The notes under the pieces were generated by a model. It was given only the letters and a program-made list of their open reading frames with translations, did no database searches and was not told where the DNA came from. A program made the translations under genes and the position numbers. Shown here piece after piece: positions 46,771 through 56,400 of a stretch of 64,000 bases of DNA. The DNA is from Chloroflexi bacterium TSY (GTDB taxonomy: Bacteria; Chloroflexota; Anaerolineae; Caldilineales; Caldilineaceae): positions 3,688 to 67,687 of the forward strand of contig JAHBNG010000078.1 in the NCBI GenBank assembly GCA_019217005.1. The letters run 5' to 3'. Every line of letters starts with the position of its first letter. Within the stretch, counting starts at the first letter, position 1.

Positions 46771-47577
46771 TTAATAACCGATACCGCGCAGATAATCGAC
46801 CATCCCTTTGCTTCGTTTTGCTTCGCTCATGGGATCATCGGCACCTGGAATGGGTCGACCAGGACAGGCAGTCACCCAACGGGTAAAGTTGGTCTCCTCC
46901 AATATGGTTCGCACGGCCGGAAAGTCGATACTTTCGGCCACGCCAACATCGCACCAAATCGGATCGTAGAATCCATCATCACGACGCGACGTAGAAGAAT
47001 AATCTTGCAGATGGATATAGTTTAGCTGATCGCGAAAGTCCCGAATCGACTCAACAGGATCATATCCCCAAAGGAATGCATGGCTGACATCGATGCAGAG
47101 CTTCGCCTTGTCCAAATGCTGCATATAGAGTTTCCAGTGTTCAATGTTGTCGACCAGGAGATTGGTGTGAATATGGTAGCTCAATTCCAGATCGAACTGT
47201 GCGGCATACTCTGCCCATTCCTCGGCACCTTCGGCTGCAGCCTTTACATCATCATCTGTGACAGCGCGCTCTTTTGGCTTGGCTCCATTCATGTACATAA
47301 AGCAGTCTGCACCAACTTCACCAGCGAATTCGATGCGTCGTTTGTTCCGCTCCGTGTTGACGCGTTCTCGGTTATCGGGCGTGCCTTGTGCTGTATAGAC
47401 AACCATTGGCATATCTGTATTTTTACAGATGCGCATCAATCTTTGAGGCGTACCAAGCCAATCTAATGGCAAGCGACATTCCCAACCATCCCAACCAACT
47501 TCTTTAAGTGTTTCGAGAGCCGGTTCCAAATCAGGTTCACGCCAACGGAGTGAACAGTAAGCAAGTGAAAAGGTCAT
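46771..47577 (-). CDS. sugar phosphate isomerase/epimerase-like (xylose isomerase TIM barrel)
   Basis: 268 residues; AAGGAG six bases before ATG 47577. AP_endonuc_2 / xylose isomerase-like barrel: LAYCSLRWREPDLEPALETL at the start, WDGWECRLPLDW, ELSYHIHTNLLVDNIEHW, KLCIDVSHAFLWG, LNYIHLQDYSS with metal ligands Glu, Asp and His in the usual order. Reaction unknown. Confidence 0.82.
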   Translation of the reverse strand: MTFSLAYCSLRWREPDLEPALETLKEVGWDGWECRLPLDWLGTPQRLMRICKNTDMPMVVYTAQGTPDNRERVNTERNKRRIEFAGEVGADCFMYMNGAKPKERAVTDDDVKAAAEGAEEWAEYAAQFDLELSYHIHTNLLVDNIEHWKLYMQHLDKAKLCIDVSHAFLWGYDPVESIRDFRDQLNYIHLQDYSSTSRRDDGFYDPIWCDVGVAESIDFPAVRTILEETNFTRWVTACPGRPIPGADDPMSEAKRSKGMVDYLRGIGY

Positions 47578-47596
47578 TGGCTTCTCCTTATGAATA

Positions 47597-47770
47597 GAGC
47601 GTGTACCACAAGTGTGTAAATGAATACTGCTCAGTCAGAGAACATCTGCATTTATACCGCACTCGCTTATAACTTTAACATAAATTCGTCTGTTCTATTC
47701 GACTGAAATCGGTCAAATTTATGTTAAAGTTATGGCAGTGCTCAGTATACACACTTTGGGACACACTCCC
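47597..47770 (-). repeat. ISAzo13-type MITE carrying a nested palindrome
   Basis: Ends GAGCGTGTACCACAAGTG and CTTTGGGACACACTCCC. Inside, ATAACTTTAACATAAATT and its exact complement AATTTATGTTAAAGTTAT (18 bp) bound about 70 bases that interrupt the 80-bp unit, indicating a second insertion. Confidence 0.7.
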
Positions 47771-47808
47771 ATTGAAATAATGTTTCATTGTATCTACTAC
47801 GTTTTACG

Positions 47809-49878
47809 TCATCTTTGCAGAAATGGCAAGTAAACCTTGTGGTCTAGTCCTGGAAAATCTCCTACACGCTCCAGCCAGATTCGATCAATCCCCGTCTCGC
47901 CCTCACGTCCGCGTAGGATCATTTCGTGCACACCTTTGGCGAGTGTGAACTCTTTGGGGGAGAATTCGTTCTCGTCAAAGGTCCCGGTTCCGCGCCACGA
48001 GACAGTTCGCTCCTCCAAGCCATCTGTGATGAATATATCCCAGATCATGATCGGGTCAATTGGTTCCGCATCCATGTTGATGTAAAAGGAATTGGCACCA
48101 CCGGTGGGCGCATTGACGATTGCGTGTACAATGTATATTCCCGATCTGTTCAAGTAAAATTGATAGGATGCCTTGCCTCCAGATAATGGACCATTCGTTT
48201 CCAGCGGTTGCGAAACGATGCCGTTGTTGATGCGAAAGGGATCGGTAATCGCACCTGACTCGGCCTCCCACTCCGATGTTGGCAACGTAGGGGGCGGTGT
48301 CGTCGTGGTTGATGACGGAGATGTAGGCGTAGGCGTGGGAGTGCCTGTCGCAGTTGGGGAAGGCATAGCGGTCGGTGTTACAGTGCTGCTCGTAGACGGT
48401 TCCGGAGTAGCTGTTGCAGTTGGGGAAGGCATATCAGTCGGCGTTGCAGTGACGCTTGCGGACGGTTGAGGGGTTGTTGTTTCTGTTGCGGTTGGCGTAG
48501 GCGTTGTCTCATCTGTGGGCAGCGCAAGCAACTGCTCAATCGTCGTGATTCTGGATCCTTTCCCCTGACAGGGAGAACCGGTCAATAACGTATAATCATC
48601 TACCGACAATGGATCGTCTTGGGCATTCGTAAATTGCGGATCGAGCCTCTCTCCCAGGATATCGAATTGTAGATCGTATTGGCAGTTACCGCTCGTTTGG
48701 TCAATTCCGTCCGGTGTATCAATTTTTGACCCAAAGAAGATCGAATTTGTGACGCTATGGCCATCGCCCTCAAGCCAAAAACATGAGCCGGTATACCCAG
48801 TGATACAATGTGAGGTTACATGATCGAGTGTCCAATTCTGAGACTTAACGCCTGGATATCCCGATATATTGATGCCAGATGCCTTTGCAAAAACAACATT
48901 CCGCAGCACAACGTCATTGACAACCGAACGAAACCCCTGACCTGTGTCTCTCTGCCCCAAAATAATTCCTTGGGTAAAGCCAGGGCCCACAAAGCTATCT
49001 TCAATTGTCAGACCGGAGGTTGTATCGCCGCTGTAAATTTGAATTCCGTCCGTGTGGGTACATGGTTCGTTAAAAGCCATTCCATTGCTCGGGTGTCGTC
49101 GACCGTTGTAGAGCCATGACTCGCGTAAGACAAAATTCGAAATTCGATCACGCAAGTTAGATTGAAAAGCATCTTGACCATTATCATGGATGATCACGCG
49201 TTCAAAGGTGATGTTCTGTCCCCCAAAACCCACGCCAGGAATGGTCGTCTCCCACAGACCGTTTGCATTTTGCTGGGCACTTCCGTTATCGTATATTTCC
49301 AAATTCCGTACTGCAATATTGGCGGAATCACCGATGATTCTCATGCCGCGATTGTTAAATCCGTGAACAGCGATTCCGCGCCAGTTCCCTCCTTCTAAAC
49401 GGATCCATGAACGGTCCTCGATAATGATTCCGATTGCGCGTACACCTTCAGTCTGGTAGACATACTCTGCTTGATTACAGTAGGGCAATGGCGTTGAGCG
49501 TCCGCCAAAGATCACAACTTGGCCATTATGCCCTACTTCATCAGATGCTTTGATGGTAATTGGCTGCATTTCGGTGCCGCTCGCCTGAATATCGAGAACA
49601 GCCTCATAAACCATTCGATTGGTACCGCCATCCAAAAGAATCGTGTCTCCCGGTTGAATCAGCGTCCATTCAATCTGATCGAGTTCTGTCCAGGCGTCTG
49701 CCCAATTCCGTCCATTTAGATTTGAGCCATCTTTGGATACATAATAGGTTGTTCCTTGAGTGAGCGTAAATTGCGGAAATCTATATCCAGCACGACTTGC
49801 ATCGGTCAAAAATAGTAGACAGGCGGCGATGAAGACAACGACTCCGAACCACTTGATCACAGTTCGTATGATGCTCAT
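47809..49878 (-). CDS. secreted right-handed beta-helix protein with CBM-like tail
   Basis: 689 residues. N-terminal signal (VIKWFGVVVFIAACLLFLTDA). Residues 40-420 are parallel beta-helix repeats (YYVSKDGSNLNGRNWADAW, DTILLDGGTN, NIAVRNLEIYDNG, NVVLRN...) as in pectate-lyase-like and surface proteins. A Thr/Pro/Ser stalk (about 450-530, TPTPTATETTTP type) leads to a beta-sandwich (EWEAESGAITDPF) resembling CBM6/35. The chain ends VYLPFLQR, a hydrophobic tail also seen in modified form on the CotH protein. Probably exported and cell-surface-attached; glycan-related by inference. Confidence 0.85.
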   Translation of the reverse strand: MSIIRTVIKWFGVVVFIAACLLFLTDASRAGYRFPQFTLTQGTTYYVSKDGSNLNGRNWADAWTELDQIEWTLIQPGDTILLDGGTNRMVYEAVLDIQASGTEMQPITIKASDEVGHNGQVVIFGGRSTPLPYCNQAEYVYQTEGVRAIGIIIEDRSWIRLEGGNWRGIAVHGFNNRGMRIIGDSANIAVRNLEIYDNGSAQQNANGLWETTIPGVGFGGQNITFERVIIHDNGQDAFQSNLRDRISNFVLRESWLYNGRRHPSNGMAFNEPCTHTDGIQIYSGDTTSGLTIEDSFVGPGFTQGIILGQRDTGQGFRSVVNDVVLRNVVFAKASGINISGYPGVKSQNWTLDHVTSHCITGYTGSCFWLEGDGHSVTNSIFFGSKIDTPDGIDQTSGNCQYDLQFDILGERLDPQFTNAQDDPLSVDDYTLLTGSPCQGKGSRITTIEQLLALPTDETTPTPTATETTTPQPSASVTATPTDMPSPTATATPEPSTSSTVTPTAMPSPTATGTPTPTPTSPSSTTTTPPPTLPTSEWEAESGAITDPFRINNGIVSQPLETNGPLSGGKASYQFYLNRSGIYIVHAIVNAPTGGANSFYINMDAEPIDPIMIWDIFITDGLEERTVSWRGTGTFDENEFSPKEFTLAKGVHEMILRGREGETGIDRIWLERVGDFPGLDHKVYLPFLQR

Positions 49879-50036
49879 TTATCCTCTTCTTTCTTGCAGG
49901 ATTTGTAAAAGAATAACGTAGTCACATAAAACGTTGTGCGATAAACGTAATGCTATATTATCCAGAAAGATGAGACAGATAAATGCTGCTATTCATGCGT
50001 ACGCCCTACTCTTTGGCAACAAAGATTAGCGTCGAT

Positions 50037-51207
50037 CTACGCAACTCGATTCAAAAGTGGTTTACCGGCCAAACCAGCGATCAGATTATCGACGGTACGT
50101 TGAACCATTCCTGTGCGAGTTTGAACGGTTGCACTGCCTAGATGAGGAATGATGACAATGTTGTCGAGTGCCAAGAGGGGATGATCGCGCGGCAATGGTT
50201 CTGGTTCTGTGACATCAAGTGCTGCACACCAAATGCCACGATTCTGCAATGTCTCTAACAAAGCATCATGGTCAATTACACCGCCTCGAGCCAGATTGAC
50301 CAACGTAGCTGTTGGCTTCATCAAGGCCAGTTCTTCACGTCCGATCATGTGATAGGTTTCGTCTGTGAGCGGCACGTTGAGCGTCACATGGTCAGCGCCA
50401 CGCAATAGGTCGGACAATGAGGCATACGTTACACCCAGCTCAGCTTCGGCAGCGTGGTCGCGATTGCGGTTGTGGTAGATCACGGTCATATCGAATCCGC
50501 TTGCACGGCGTGCCACCTCTTTTCCAATCTGCCCCATCCCTATGATGCCCAGGGTTGATCCATAGACCTCTTGACCATGATGAAGATTTGGATCGTAATG
50601 AGTAAATTCTGGGCTTCGTGCATACTGATCCCCAAATACAATATTACGTGCGGCGGCCATCAGTAGGGCAAAGGTCATGTCGGCGGTCGCTCCATCCACA
50701 AATCCAGGTGTGTTCCCTACTGGAATTCCCCGCACGCGTGCATCATCCAGGTTGATATGATCGACACCGACACCAAAGTTGCTAATGACGCGGAGATTGG
50801 GCATTGTGTCCATGACGGTTCCGTCAATGATGGGATGGCCATAGAGGAAAAACCCTTCAACGGCATTCAGCATCTCTAGTCTCAGTAGATCCAAATTTCA
50901 GGTTTAGAGAGAGAATTTGGGCTAATTAGTTGACATAAATACGTATTTGCCAGTCAATACCTAGCATTTACGTAAAATTTAAGCGATTTCTAGATATGAA
51001 ATTGGCTGTTTTTGGCAACTGAGATCTGAAAAAATGGCCCCAAAATCCCTTCTCTCCCGACTGAAAATAGTCAAAAACGCCAAATTTGGATCTACTGAGT
51101 CTATCTGCACCTGGACCGGACCACATTTGAACATCACAATCTTGCTCTTCGAGTAGATTCAGAATGTTAGGGGCTAGCTCAGCATTCGTTATCACGCGAT
51201 AAGTCAT
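50037..51207 (-). pseudogene. D-2-hydroxyacid dehydrogenase, split by a 215-bp MITE
   Basis: NAD-dependent dehydrogenase of the glyoxylate/glycerate (LdhA/GyaR) group. First 35 codons (MTYRVITNAELAPNILNLLEE to SGPGADR) are before the insertion, the rest (LEMLNAVEGFFLYG, NFGVGVDHINLDD, GIIGMGQIGKEVARRA Rossmann loop, NLARGGVIDHDAL, IIPHLGSAT) after it. Removing 50883-51102 gives 951 bases in one frame, 316 aa, normal length. As written only the 285-residue C-terminal part has a start (ATG 50876 region), lacking the first catalytic-domain strand. Confidence 0.9.
50883..51097 (-). repeat. 215-bp MITE, copy 3 (inside hydroxyacid dehydrogenase)
   Basis: Reverse orientation, by eye identical to copies 1 and 2; duplication AGTCT (50878-50882, 51098-51102). 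Confidence 0.93.
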
Positions 51208-51315
51208 GAGGATTCTCCTGATCGATGGAGCTTATCTACCATCAATGTGTGCTCCTCGAGATTCGTGGCCTTGATCAACACATATTTGGAAGATAAGCGA
51301 CTGAATATAGTTATT

Positions 51316-51396
51316 GGGTGGTATCCCAAATTGTGTGTAACTTCGCTTTCTCTCTGATGAACCAGGTAACTTTCACACAATTTGTGGTATACCATC
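51316..51396 (+). repeat. ISAzo13-type MITE, diverged copy
   Basis: GGGTGGTATCCCAAATTGTG at the left, CACAATTTGTGGTATACCATC at the right. Flanks AGTTATT / ATTGATT match only partly. The 430-base gap 51208-51643 shows no gene besides this. Confidence 0.6.
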
Positions 51397-51643
51397 ATTG
51401 ATTGTACTCGCTATAAAGCGCTCGATTGCCATTTTTTCGGAATAGCCTTTGCAGCTATTTTGTGCTAAGATTTAAGTTAATATCTTTTATCACCCAAAAA
51501 AGAACAGCTCATCTTTGAAAAGGGTGAAATCGAACTTGATTCACTTATTCCACAGATGAGCGAGTGCAGTATATATAGTAGACTTTGTTTGGAAGAGCTA
51601 CTTTTTCGCAAAGAGGGTTTCAAATCTGTTAGTGGAGGTAATA

Positions 51644-52066
51644 ATGAAAAAATTTTCCCGATTCCTGTTTTTCATGGCCCTGTTGGGTGGAATTGCCTAT
51701 TTCATCAAAAATAAACTAGCGGCTAACGGCAATGAGTTTTCGGCAGCAGGCAGTGGTCAAGGCGTTATTCCCAACAATCCATCAAGCTCACTTGAGGAAA
51801 GACCACTGGGCGGCGCAATCAGCGACGAACTGCTGAAAATACTGGTCTGCCCAGAAGATAAAGGCCCATTGGAACTGATCGATGATGGGAAATATCTTCT
51901 AAATCCACGAAACGGATATAAATATCCCATCCACGACGGCATCCCTGTCATGTTGATCGAAGAAGGGAAAAAGAACCTAGATCCCAACTTTTCGGCCAAT
52001 GGTTCGACTCCTGCTGCGTCTGACCCAATGAGCACCGAACAGATTGATGACAAGACAGAAGCTTAA
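51644..52066 (+). CDS. Trm112/UPF0434-like protein with N-terminal membrane anchor
   Basis: 140 residues from ATG 51644 (GGAGGT five bases upstream). One membrane helix near the N-terminus (RFLFFMALLGGIAYFI), a polar linker, then a Trm112-like zinc-ribbon-type domain (LKILVCPEDKGPLELIDDGKY, YPIHDGIPVMLIEE). The fusion of this domain to a membrane anchor is uncommon; only one clear cysteine remains, so zinc binding is doubtful. Role unknown. Confidence 0.75.
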   Translation: MKKFSRFLFFMALLGGIAYFIKNKLAANGNEFSAAGSGQGVIPNNPSSSLEERPLGGAISDELLKILVCPEDKGPLELIDDGKYLLNPRNGYKYPIHDGIPVMLIEEGKKNLDPNFSANGSTPAASDPMSTEQIDDKTEA

Positions 52067-52243
52067 ACATTGGTCTTGATCAACGATTTGACCACCCTGA
52101 GTTGTCCCATGAAGACGACCTACGAGTCAATCAATGCTTCGCCTTGCCCAAATAATCGCCAAAGCCGGAGCAGGGCTTTATAGCCCTAGCCAGTATCGAA
52201 CCTGAATTATATACCGCATTTGCTCATATCAAGAATGAACTAT

Positions 52244-52273
52244 ACTCCGGTTTTAAGACAACCGGAGTTTTTT
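52244..52273 (+). terminator. intrinsic terminator
   Basis: ACTCCGGTT, seven-base loop, AACCGGAGT (52260-52268), then six T. Ends transcription after the Trm112-like gene. The preceding 180 bases contain only a small GGGCT/AGCCC hairpin. Confidence 0.88.
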
Positions 52274-52297
52274 GAATGTTTGACAGTCACAGAAAAA

Positions 52298-52378
52298 GGG
52301 AGTGTATCCCAAAGTGGGTAAATGCAGCGGTTCTCTGACTGAGCACTATTCATTTACACATTTTGTGGTATACACTCC
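52298..52378 (+). repeat. ISAzo13-type MITE (81 bp)
   Basis: GGGAGTGTATCCCAAAGTG to TTTTGTGGTATACACTCC with the 7-bp duplication AGAAAAA (52291-52297, 52379-52385). The right duplication forms part of the ribosome-site region of phhB. Confidence 0.82.
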
Positions 52379-52397
52379 AGAAAAAGGAGAAAGAGCA

Positions 52398-52694
52398 ATG
52401 CCTAAAGTAATTGCCCTCAATGATGAAGAAATTACTACTCATCTTCAGAAACTAGAGAGTTGGAGTGTGGTCAATGGCAAGCTGCATGCCGAATTTAGGT
52501 TTGCGAATTTCATTAAAGCCTTTGGCTTTATGACACAAGTGGCTATTCTGGCCGAAAGCATGAATCATCACCCAGAATGGTTTAACGTCTATAATCGAGT
52601 CGTGATTGATTTGGTGACTCACGATGCCGGCAATGCGATTAGCCGGTTGGATGTGGAACTCGCAAAGAAGATTAGTGAGATTGCGTCAGCCTAG
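52398..52694 (+). CDS. phhB: 4a-hydroxytetrahydrobiopterin dehydratase (pterin carbinolamine dehydratase)
   Basis: 98 residues from ATG 52398 after AAGGAG; an apparent upstream extension runs through the MITE and is not coding. Recycles pterin cofactor. Family motif [35 protein letters not shown] (core [12 protein letters not shown]) has the catalytic His-His and following His. Followed directly by nat, whose ATG begins right after the TAG. Confidence 0.92.
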   Translation: MPKVIALNDEEITTHLQKLESWSVVNGKLHAEFRFANFIKAFGFMTQVAILAESMNHHPEWFNVYNRVVIDLVTHDAGNAISRLDVELAKKISEIASA

Positions 52695-53483
52695 ATGGAC
52701 ATTCAGCGCTATTTAGATCGGATCTCTTATCATGGCTTCGTCACTCCAACGGCGACCACCTTATGCAAGCTGCATCTCGCCCATTTACAGAGTGTACCAT
52801 TTGAAAATCTTGATATTCACCTTGGGCATCCGATTCTTCTGAAACTAGATGCTCTATTTGAAAAAATTGTTCGCCGACGTCGAGGTGGTTTTTGCTATGA
52901 GTTAAATGGTTTGTTTGCGTGGCTCTTACAGGAATTGGGCTTTCAAGTGACTCTGTTATCAGCCTGCGCGGCCCACAGTGATGGGGGATATGGTCCAGAG
53001 TTTGACCACTTAACGCTTTTGGTTGAATGTCCGGCTGACCCATCGATGTCTACAATCCCCTGGCTGGCAGATGTAGGCTGGGGTGACTCATTTTGCGAAC
53101 CTTTACGACTCGATCAGCCAAACGTGAAACAACCAGAAGGGTTACGGGCGTATCGAATCGATCAAGATGATCGATATTTCATCTTGTGGCAGCGCACGTA
53201 TGAAGGGGACTGGGAAAAACAATTTCGCTTTACGCTGCAGCCCAGGCAATTCGCTGATTTTGAATCGATGTGTGGTTATCATCAAACATCACCCGAATCG
53301 TCATTTACACAGCGCCGGATCTGTACGGTCGCAACACCGAATGGGCGTGTATCACTTGCGAACCACAAATTGATTGTGACCGAAAATGGCCAACGGCAAG
53401 AACGGGCGGTGCGCGATGATGAATATCCGCTCATCTTAGCAGAGCGGTTTGGCGTTGTGCTGTACAGTACCGTTTCAAACTGA
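52695..53483 (+). CDS. nat: arylamine N-acetyltransferase
   Basis: 262 residues, no gap after phhB. Acetyl-CoA-dependent transfer to arylamines or hydrazines. Catalytic triad visible: Cys in RRGGFCYELNGLF (about residue 74), His in EFDHLTLLV (about 108), Asp in WLADVGWGDSF (about 124). VPFENLDIHLG is the N-terminal family motif. Normal length. Confidence 0.94.
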   Translation: MDIQRYLDRISYHGFVTPTATTLCKLHLAHLQSVPFENLDIHLGHPILLKLDALFEKIVRRRRGGFCYELNGLFAWLLQELGFQVTLLSACAAHSDGGYGPEFDHLTLLVECPADPSMSTIPWLADVGWGDSFCEPLRLDQPNVKQPEGLRAYRIDQDDRYFILWQRTYEGDWEKQFRFTLQPRQFADFESMCGYHQTSPESSFTQRRICTVATPNGRVSLANHKLIVTENGQRQERAVRDDEYPLILAERFGVVLYSTVSN

Positions 53484-53490
53484 CTTCACT

Positions 53491-56400
53491 TTAGTTGCTG
53501 TTTAAGACCATGATTGGCATATAAATCGTCGATATCTTGACACGCAACGAGGTAAATGCAACGTCTGACTCAACTCCATCTGTGCCAATGGCTTGTAGCC
53601 AGAAGAAGCTGTTTCGTATCTCCTGCTCCGCATCAGGTAGGGGAATAGTCAACCTGTACTTGTGTCGCTCGTTCTGTTCGTTTTCCGTCCCATTTTGATC
53701 TGGCCTTTCAGATTGATTTCCCACAGCAGCTTGTTGGACTGTAATCAGATCTTGGGTTAACCGCACAGCGTTCGATCGATCATCGTTCGTGCCACGCCAG
53801 AGGTGATATCCTGATACACCTTCTTCAAGATGCGTCACCCATTGAACGTTCATCTGTTCAATCGTTTCATCTGCCTCTGAATAGGCCTCAAAACTGCAAA
53901 TAGCAACCCGCGGCCCAATAGACGCAGTCTGAACTTCTGTGCTGCTCATCCAATGACGTGGCTCGCGACCATAAGCTGGTGGCAGCTTTCGCTCGATCAC
54001 ACAACCGACGCCATCAAAAGACGTGGGCCAGGGATGTTGATTGCGATATTCAGCCATATCGACGACTGCGTAGGGCACTGTGCCATCCCCAAGCGGTTGA
54101 AGTGGACGCTCCAAGGTGATCAAACCGGATTTGTCATGCAGGTGAAGTGGATAAGGACCTATTATGGATGGAAGATTGGAAAAGGTTGCGGTTCCCTGAA
54201 TGGGCACCAGATTGGCTAGTTTTGCGGACACGCAGACCTGGGACGGTTCGGTTGGAACGATTAAGAGCTTTTGTCCGGGAGCCAGTTCAATGCCGCTCGG
54301 AAATTGATAGAAGATTTCAGGGATGCGCCATCGATTACCTGGTCGCTCAGGATCATAAAGTGGGATCGATTGGCTGCTCAAATTTGTAAGTTCAATCAAC
54401 TCGTCCCCCTGTTTTGGGTTATAAACTAGCTTTGTGATTGCGATGGGCCCTACTTTGGGGGTCAGATTCGGTTGACCAAACGTGACTTGGCTTTGAGGGG
54501 GGAATGTCTCTTGCCCCATGCTGTTTACATAGCGCCCAAACGAGACGCCCAGTTCCGGGGACGCAAATGTAAAACCGTGTTGATAGCCAGTGATGCGGCC
54601 ATCGGCGGCAGAAACTAGATAGATGCCTCCTCCGTTTGGATTCAAAAGAAGGCCTGGAAGTCCTCCCTGGCTGGCTGCAATTTCACGCTGCTCAAAAGTG
54701 ATAAAACCTCCAGGTGGAATAACAGTGCCCCTTGGGATACGAAATTTTCGTGGTTGCTCTAGCGAGTCTGTGAGATACCAATCGCCGATATCGGCAGGAA
54801 AAGGTGTTGGATTATAGATCTCAACTCCGCCGGAGAATCCCTCAGAATTGCCTCCGTTACTCAGCACAAGTATTTCATTTACACGTACAGGCAATGGATC
54901 TGCCATACCAGGCGACCCATGGATACTTATGCTGCTGCGCCATTGATCAGCGTTCAAATATTTGGCGTTCTCGATGGAAGTATTGACAGCCTCAGAAGGG
55001 CTCAATGGATTGATCAAGACGAGCGAATATCCATTTCCATCCGCCGCCTCAGGCCACTCCCCCTCGTCATCGTACTCAAGCGAGATAATCACGCGGTCAA
55101 AAGCATCCTCCAGTACGATACGCTCGCCGCCATTGCTCAAATTTGCGCGGAATTCCCCAAAAGGGCTGAAACCATACCGTTGGGCAAACCGATCTGCATC
55201 GTTTGCCACGACGATATACTCGCCCGGCGCAACTTGACCCGCAAGGGGGAAACGGTAGTCAATCCCATCGCTAAAGCGAATATTGGTCAAATCGATGACG
55301 CCGTTCCCATTGTTCTTGAGTTCGATAAACTCCAATTTCGTTCCGGGAATCGAGCCTTGGTTGAGGGGATTATACATAATCTCAGTTAGCACCAGGCTCG
55401 GCAATGATACAAGTGGTCTCCCTGCCACAAACTCAACTGGCTGGGACCAATGCCCCCAACGTCCCGAACGATCCATCATGCGCACCCGTACCCGGCAAGT
55501 ATACCCTTCTCTGCAGACACCATTGGGCAATCTAATTGACGCCGTAAACGTTGTGAGGAGCGGACTTTCCCATGAAGCTTCGATTTCGTACCGATAGGGT
55601 TGATCAGCATGAAATGTACGAGCGCCAGGATAGTTTAGCTCGGCGACACGCCACTGCATCCCAGCGAATGTTTCTGGACCCTGTGGATCATTAAATGGCG
55701 AAGTAGTAAATCGCAGATCATCGGCTGGAAAGTTTGGTGCCCCCACATAGCTAACTGTGGTACGGCGAGGGATTTTCCTGTTTTCTCCCCGATCGGGAAA
55801 GCCTTCCTCTAGGAGTTCATAATCGATCCACTCTCCGCGGGAGCGAACCCAATCCAGCATGACTTGGATCATGCCTCGAAAATCTCCCGTCGGAGAAATC
55901 TTATAGAATCGTCCACGGCCGGCCTTCCGTGGCTCAGTCCATTTTGATTCCATATCTTTGCTGTAGTCCCACCGCGCGCGATCTGCAGCGGCAAATGAAG
56001 GGTGAATATTTGGGTCATCGATCACCCTGGCATATTCTTCAATCAGGTGACTGACTTGATCAGTGTTGAACAGCAGATCACGTAATTCGCGTAACCGGTT
56101 CAAGTATTCGAGCTTGAGGGCTGATTTCCGCAACACACCATGCCTTTTGAATGGCTCAGTACCGCTTCCAAACATATTGTTCGCCCACGTCTGATCGAGA
56201 TCCCAGGGTAGGATTGCCCAACGATTCGTCTCCGGATTGAGATAATAGAAATAATTTTTCTCATTGTTGACATCGTAATGATGAATCGCCTCTAATATCG
56301 AACGAAAGCTGTAGTAACGCGCCAGATCAAAGTTTGCTCGCCACCACTCCTCCTCCTGCCCATCCTCATAGGCATTGATGAAGGCAGCCAAATCCGCACT

